Position numbers and translations under genes: made by a program. A stretch of 64,000 bases of DNA, taken from Aquabacterium sp. J223. Its GTDB lineage: Bacteria; Pseudomonadota; Gammaproteobacteria; Burkholderiales; Burkholderiaceae_C. The notes under the pieces are model-generated. The model ran no database searches, was not told where the DNA came from, and worked only from the letters and a program-made list of their open reading frames with translations. Location of the stretch: NCBI RefSeq assembly GCF_024666615.1, contig NZ_CP088297.1:2852001-2916000 (forward strand). Reading direction: 5' to 3'. Numbering within the stretch: position 1 is the first letter of the stretch; each line of letters begins with the position of its first letter. This document shows, piece by piece, positions 61,662-64,000 of this stretch.

Positions 61662-62129
61662 ATGAACGACCGCTTCCAGTCCCTGATCGCCGAGGTCACC
61701 ACCGCCATCGCCGGCCGCCCGTTGGACGGCGCGCTCGAAGGCTGGCTGAACCGGCAGTTCCCAGCCGACGGCCCGTGGTTCTCATCGACCGTGCAGGCCT
61801 GCCGGGACGGCATCGCCGAAGGCTGGATGTGCGCCCGCGGCGAGCCCAGCCTGCGCTGGGGCCGGGTGGCCAAGCCCAGCGAGGCGCTGGCCGGCTTCTC
61901 CATCGACGTGGTCGACATGAACGACATCGCCGGCCCGCACCACGCCCATCCCCAGGGCGAGATCGACCTGGTGATGCCGCTCACCCCCGGCGCCACCTTC
62001 GACGGCCAGGGCGCCGGCTGGAAGGTCTACGGCCCCGGCACCGCGCACCGCCCCACCGTGCGCCAGGGCCGCGCCCTGGTGCTCTACCTGCTGCCCCAGG
62101 GCAGCATCGAATTCAGCCAGGCGGCCTGA
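61662..62129 (+). CDS. DUF4863 family protein (4-hydroxylaminobenzoate lyase-like)
   Basis: 155 residues of a cupin-like small protein. HHAHPQGEIDLVMPL (about 87-101), with two or three His and one Glu, is the probable metal-binding segment, and AGWKVYGPGTAHRP follows. DUF4863 contains PnbB, the 4-hydroxylaminobenzoate lyase of nitrobenzoate degraders, yet the same family is often linked to box clusters where no nitro compound is involved. It is the first gene after the benzoyl-CoA-type operator and ends 1 base before boxD. Its role in benzoyl-CoA degradation is not established. Confidence 0.8.
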   Translation: MNDRFQSLIAEVTTAIAGRPLDGALEGWLNRQFPADGPWFSSTVQACRDGIAEGWMCARGEPSLRWGRVAKPSEALAGFSIDVVDMNDIAGPHHAHPQGEIDLVMPLTPGATFDGQGAGWKVYGPGTAHRPTVRQGRALVLYLLPQGSIEFSQAA

Positions 62130-62130
62130 G

Positions 62131-63702
62131 ATGACGGAGCTTTTGCACAACCACCTCGGCGGCCGCTGGCAGGCCGGTGAGGGCCCAGGCACCACGCTGC
62201 GCGACCCGGTGCTGGGTACCGACCTGGTCCGCGTCTCCAGCGACGGCCTCGACCTGGCGGCCGGCTTCGCCTTCGCCCGCGACACCGGCGGCGCCGCGCT
62301 GCGCGCCCTCACCTACCGCCAGCGCGCCGCGCTGCTGGGCGAGGTGGGCAAGGTGCTGGCGGCGAACAAGGCCGCCTACTACGAGATCGCCACCGCCAAC
62401 AGCGGCACCACGCAGAAGGACTCGGGCGTCGACATCGAGGGCGCGCTGTTCACCCTCGGCCAGTACGCCCGCTGGGGCGACACGCTGGGCAATGCGAGGT
62501 TCCTGCTCGACGGGCCGGCGGTGCCGCTGTCCAAGGACGGCGTGTTCCGCAGCCAGCACCTGCTGGCGCCCACGCGCGGCCTGGCGCTGTTCATCAACGC
62601 CTTCAACTTCCCCGCCTGGGGAGTGTGGGAGAAGGCCGGACCGGCGCTGCTGTCCGGCGTGCCGGTGGTGGTCAAGCCGGCCACCGTCACCGCCTGGCTG
62701 ACGCAACGCATGGTGCACGACGTCGTCGAGGCCGGCGTGCTGCCGGCCGGCGCGCTGTCCATCGTCTGCGGCGGCTCGGCCGGCCTGCTCGACGCGCTGC
62801 AACCCTTCGACGTGGTGTCCTTCACCGGCTCGGCCGACACCGCCGCGCTGCTGCGCCGGCATCCGGCCTTCGCCGAACGCTCGGTGCGGCTGAACGTCGA
62901 GGCCGACAGCCTGAACTCCGCCCTGCTGGCGCCGGACGCCACGCCCGGCAGCGCCGCCTTCGAGCTGCTGGTGGGCGAGGTGGCGCGCGAGATGACCGTC
63001 AAGTCGGGCCAGAAATGCACCGCCATCCGGCGCGTCTTCGTGCCCGAGGCGCTGTACGGCGCGGTCGGCGAGGCGGTCGCCGCCAAGCTCAGAACGACCA
63101 CCGTCGGCAACCCGCGTCACGACGGCGTGCGCATGGGCTCGCTCGTCGGCCGGGCGCAGTGGCAGTCGGTGCAGGACGGCCTGGCCCGGTTGATGGGCCA
63201 GTCGCAGGCGCTGTTCGACGGCCGCGACGTGCCGCTGGTCGACGCCGACCCGGCGGTGGCCGCCTGCATCGGCCCGGTGCTGCTGGGCTGCACCACGCCG
63301 GACGAGGCCGACGCGGTGCACCGCACCGAGGTCTTCGGCCCGGTGGCCACGCTGATGTCCTACCGCAGCGTCGAGCAGGCGCAGGCGCTGATCCGCCGCG
63401 GCGAAGGCTCGCTGGTGGTCTCGGTGGTGGCCGAGGACCCGGCCTTCGTCGGCGAGGCGGCCCTGTCGCTGGCCGACAGCCACGGCCGGGTGCATGGCCT
63501 GACGGCCGAGGTGGCCGCACGGCACACCGGCCACGGCAACGTCATGCCGCAGTCGCTGCACGGCGGCCCCGGCCGCGCCGGCGGCGGCGAGGAACTGGGC
63601 GGCCTGCGTGCGCTGGGCTTCTACCACCGCCGCAGCGCCGTGCAGGCCGGCGAATCGGCGCTGGCCGCGCTCGCCGCGCAGGCGGCGGCGCTGCCGCAGT
63701 GA
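62131..63702 (+). CDS. boxD: 3,4-Dehydroadipyl-CoA semialdehyde dehydrogenase (BoxD)
   Basis: 523 residues of the PaaN/BoxD-type aldehyde dehydrogenase group. The substrate channel segments NFPAWGVWEKAGPALL and the catalytic Cys in SGQKCTAIRRVF (about 296) are clear; the usual general-base Glu region is NVEADSLNSALL, as in this group. It oxidises 3,4-dehydroadipyl-CoA semialdehyde, the BoxC product, to the acid with NADP. It begins 1 base after the DUF4863 gene and ends 84 bases before the benzoate-CoA ligase gene. Confidence 0.92.
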   Translation: MTELLHNHLGGRWQAGEGPGTTLRDPVLGTDLVRVSSDGLDLAAGFAFARDTGGAALRALTYRQRAALLGEVGKVLAANKAAYYEIATANSGTTQKDSGVDIEGALFTLGQYARWGDTLGNARFLLDGPAVPLSKDGVFRSQHLLAPTRGLALFINAFNFPAWGVWEKAGPALLSGVPVVVKPATVTAWLTQRMVHDVVEAGVLPAGALSIVCGGSAGLLDALQPFDVVSFTGSADTAALLRRHPAFAERSVRLNVEADSLNSALLAPDATPGSAAFELLVGEVAREMTVKSGQKCTAIRRVFVPEALYGAVGEAVAAKLRTTTVGNPRHDGVRMGSLVGRAQWQSVQDGLARLMGQSQALFDGRDVPLVDADPAVAACIGPVLLGCTTPDEADAVHRTEVFGPVATLMSYRSVEQAQALIRRGEGSLVVSVVAEDPAFVGEAALSLADSHGRVHGLTAEVAARHTGHGNVMPQSLHGGPGRAGGGEELGGLRALGFYHRRSAVQAGESALAALAAQAAALPQ

Positions 63703-63786
63703 CGAAGACCGCGCCGCCGCCCGTCGCGGCGGCCGGTCCTTCCCCCGTCAAGTCCTCGTGAGAAGGACCGTTCGCAGGAGACCGCC

Positions 63787-64000
63787 ATGGCCCACGCCCG
63801 CTTGAACGACCCACCCGTCGCCCCGCCGCCCGTCACCTTCAACTTCGCCGAGCACCTGTTCGAGCGGAACGAGGCGCGGGCCGCCAAGACGGCCTACCTC
63901 GACGACCACGGCGCCCTGAGTTATGGCGAACTGGCCGGGCGTGCGCGTCGCCTGGCGGCCGGCCTGCTGGCCCTGGGCGTGCGGCGCGAGGAGCGGGTGC
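63787..64000 (+). CDS. bclA: Benzoate-CoA ligase, N-terminal part (cut by the window end)
   Basis: The first 71 codons are visible from ATG 63787, with AGGAG 6 bases before it. TFNFAEHLFERNEARAAKTAY and the SYGELAGRARRLAAGLLALGV block are typical of benzoate-CoA ligases, which activate benzoate with ATP and CoA as the first step of the box pathway. The ATP-binding and catalytic motifs lie beyond the window, so the call relies on the N-terminus and on its place after boxD. Confidence 0.85.
   Translation, partial: MAHARLNDPPVAPPPVTFNFAEHLFERNEARAAKTAYLDDHGALSYGELAGRARRLAAGLLALGVRREERV

Noticed and set aside
1..64000. CRISPR arrays, phage genes, toxin-antitoxin or restriction systems
   Set aside because: No regularly spaced repeats and no protein of these kinds were seen; the genes are metabolic, regulatory or transport genes.

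Overview
The window is about 64 kb of very GC-rich DNA (my impression is around 70%) from a chromosome that looks like a betaproteobacterium of the order Burkholderiales. The reasons are the five orphan tripartite-tricarboxylate (Bug/TctC) receptors, the aerobic box pathway for benzoyl-CoA with BoxR, the Burkholderiales-type order of formate dehydrogenase genes followed by fdhE-selA-selB, and a short GC-rich palindromic repeat. Gene density is high, with many 4-bp stop/start overlaps. I see no tRNA, rRNA, CRISPR, prophage or intact insertion sequence. Layout, left to right: (1) 1-6260, the end of a membrane formate dehydrogenase operon (alpha-subunit tail, fdoH, fdoI, fdhE) running straight into selA and selB, which suggests the upstream catalytic subunit is a selenoprotein. 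(2) 6342-12138, a broken exported protein, then TetR - Bug receptor - Gfo/Idh/MocA oxidoreductase - DUF993 protein - TIM-barrel isomerase. This is a compact catabolic operon with no recognised substrate, and the TetR gene is flanked by two matching operator-like palindromes. (3) 12156-25373, a large leftward set that together makes a hydroquinone/hydroxyquinol route: LysR, hydroquinone 1,2-dioxygenase small and large subunits, a 4-hydroxymuconic-semialdehyde-type dehydrogenase, a Bug receptor, maleylacetate reductase, a five-part branched-chain-type ABC importer, an intradiol (hydroxyquinol-type) dioxygenase and a 3-oxoadipate CoA-transferase pair. (4) 25435-30814, a broken LuxR regulator, then Bug, acyl-CoA ligase and enoyl-CoA hydratase, facing a short-chain dehydrogenase. 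(5) 31026-32519, a CYTH-CHAD protein. (6) 32540-40694, a leftward operon (alpha/beta hydrolase, VOC protein, salicylate-type AMP ligase, salicylyl-CoA-hydroxylase-type monooxygenase, Bug, maleate-isomerase-family protein) with a perfect 24-bp operator at its head, a TetR gene and a PPC/DUF296 gene. (7) 40726-42435, small accessory genes (membrane protein, GNAT, a DUF1697-like fragment, a DHFR-like reductase). (8) 42791-52192, an MdtABC-like RND efflux system with its outer-membrane factor. (9) 52391-56092, Bug and feruloyl-CoA synthase genes with a divergent TetR. (10) 56055-64000, the box benzoate operons (boxA, boxB, boxC, boxR, a DUF4863 gene, boxD, and the start of the benzoate-CoA ligase gene), with TGCA-type operators in both control regions. 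Common theme: several separate aromatic-acid or phenol modules sit side by side. Each has its own regulator, and most have their own periplasmic Bug receptor. They would deliver products into the 3-oxoadipate or benzoyl-CoA routes. A technical caution applies to the whole window: seven otherwise convincing genes carry a single-base frameshift, five of them in or beside runs of four to six identical bases. That pattern fits residual long-read sequencing error at least as well as real decay.
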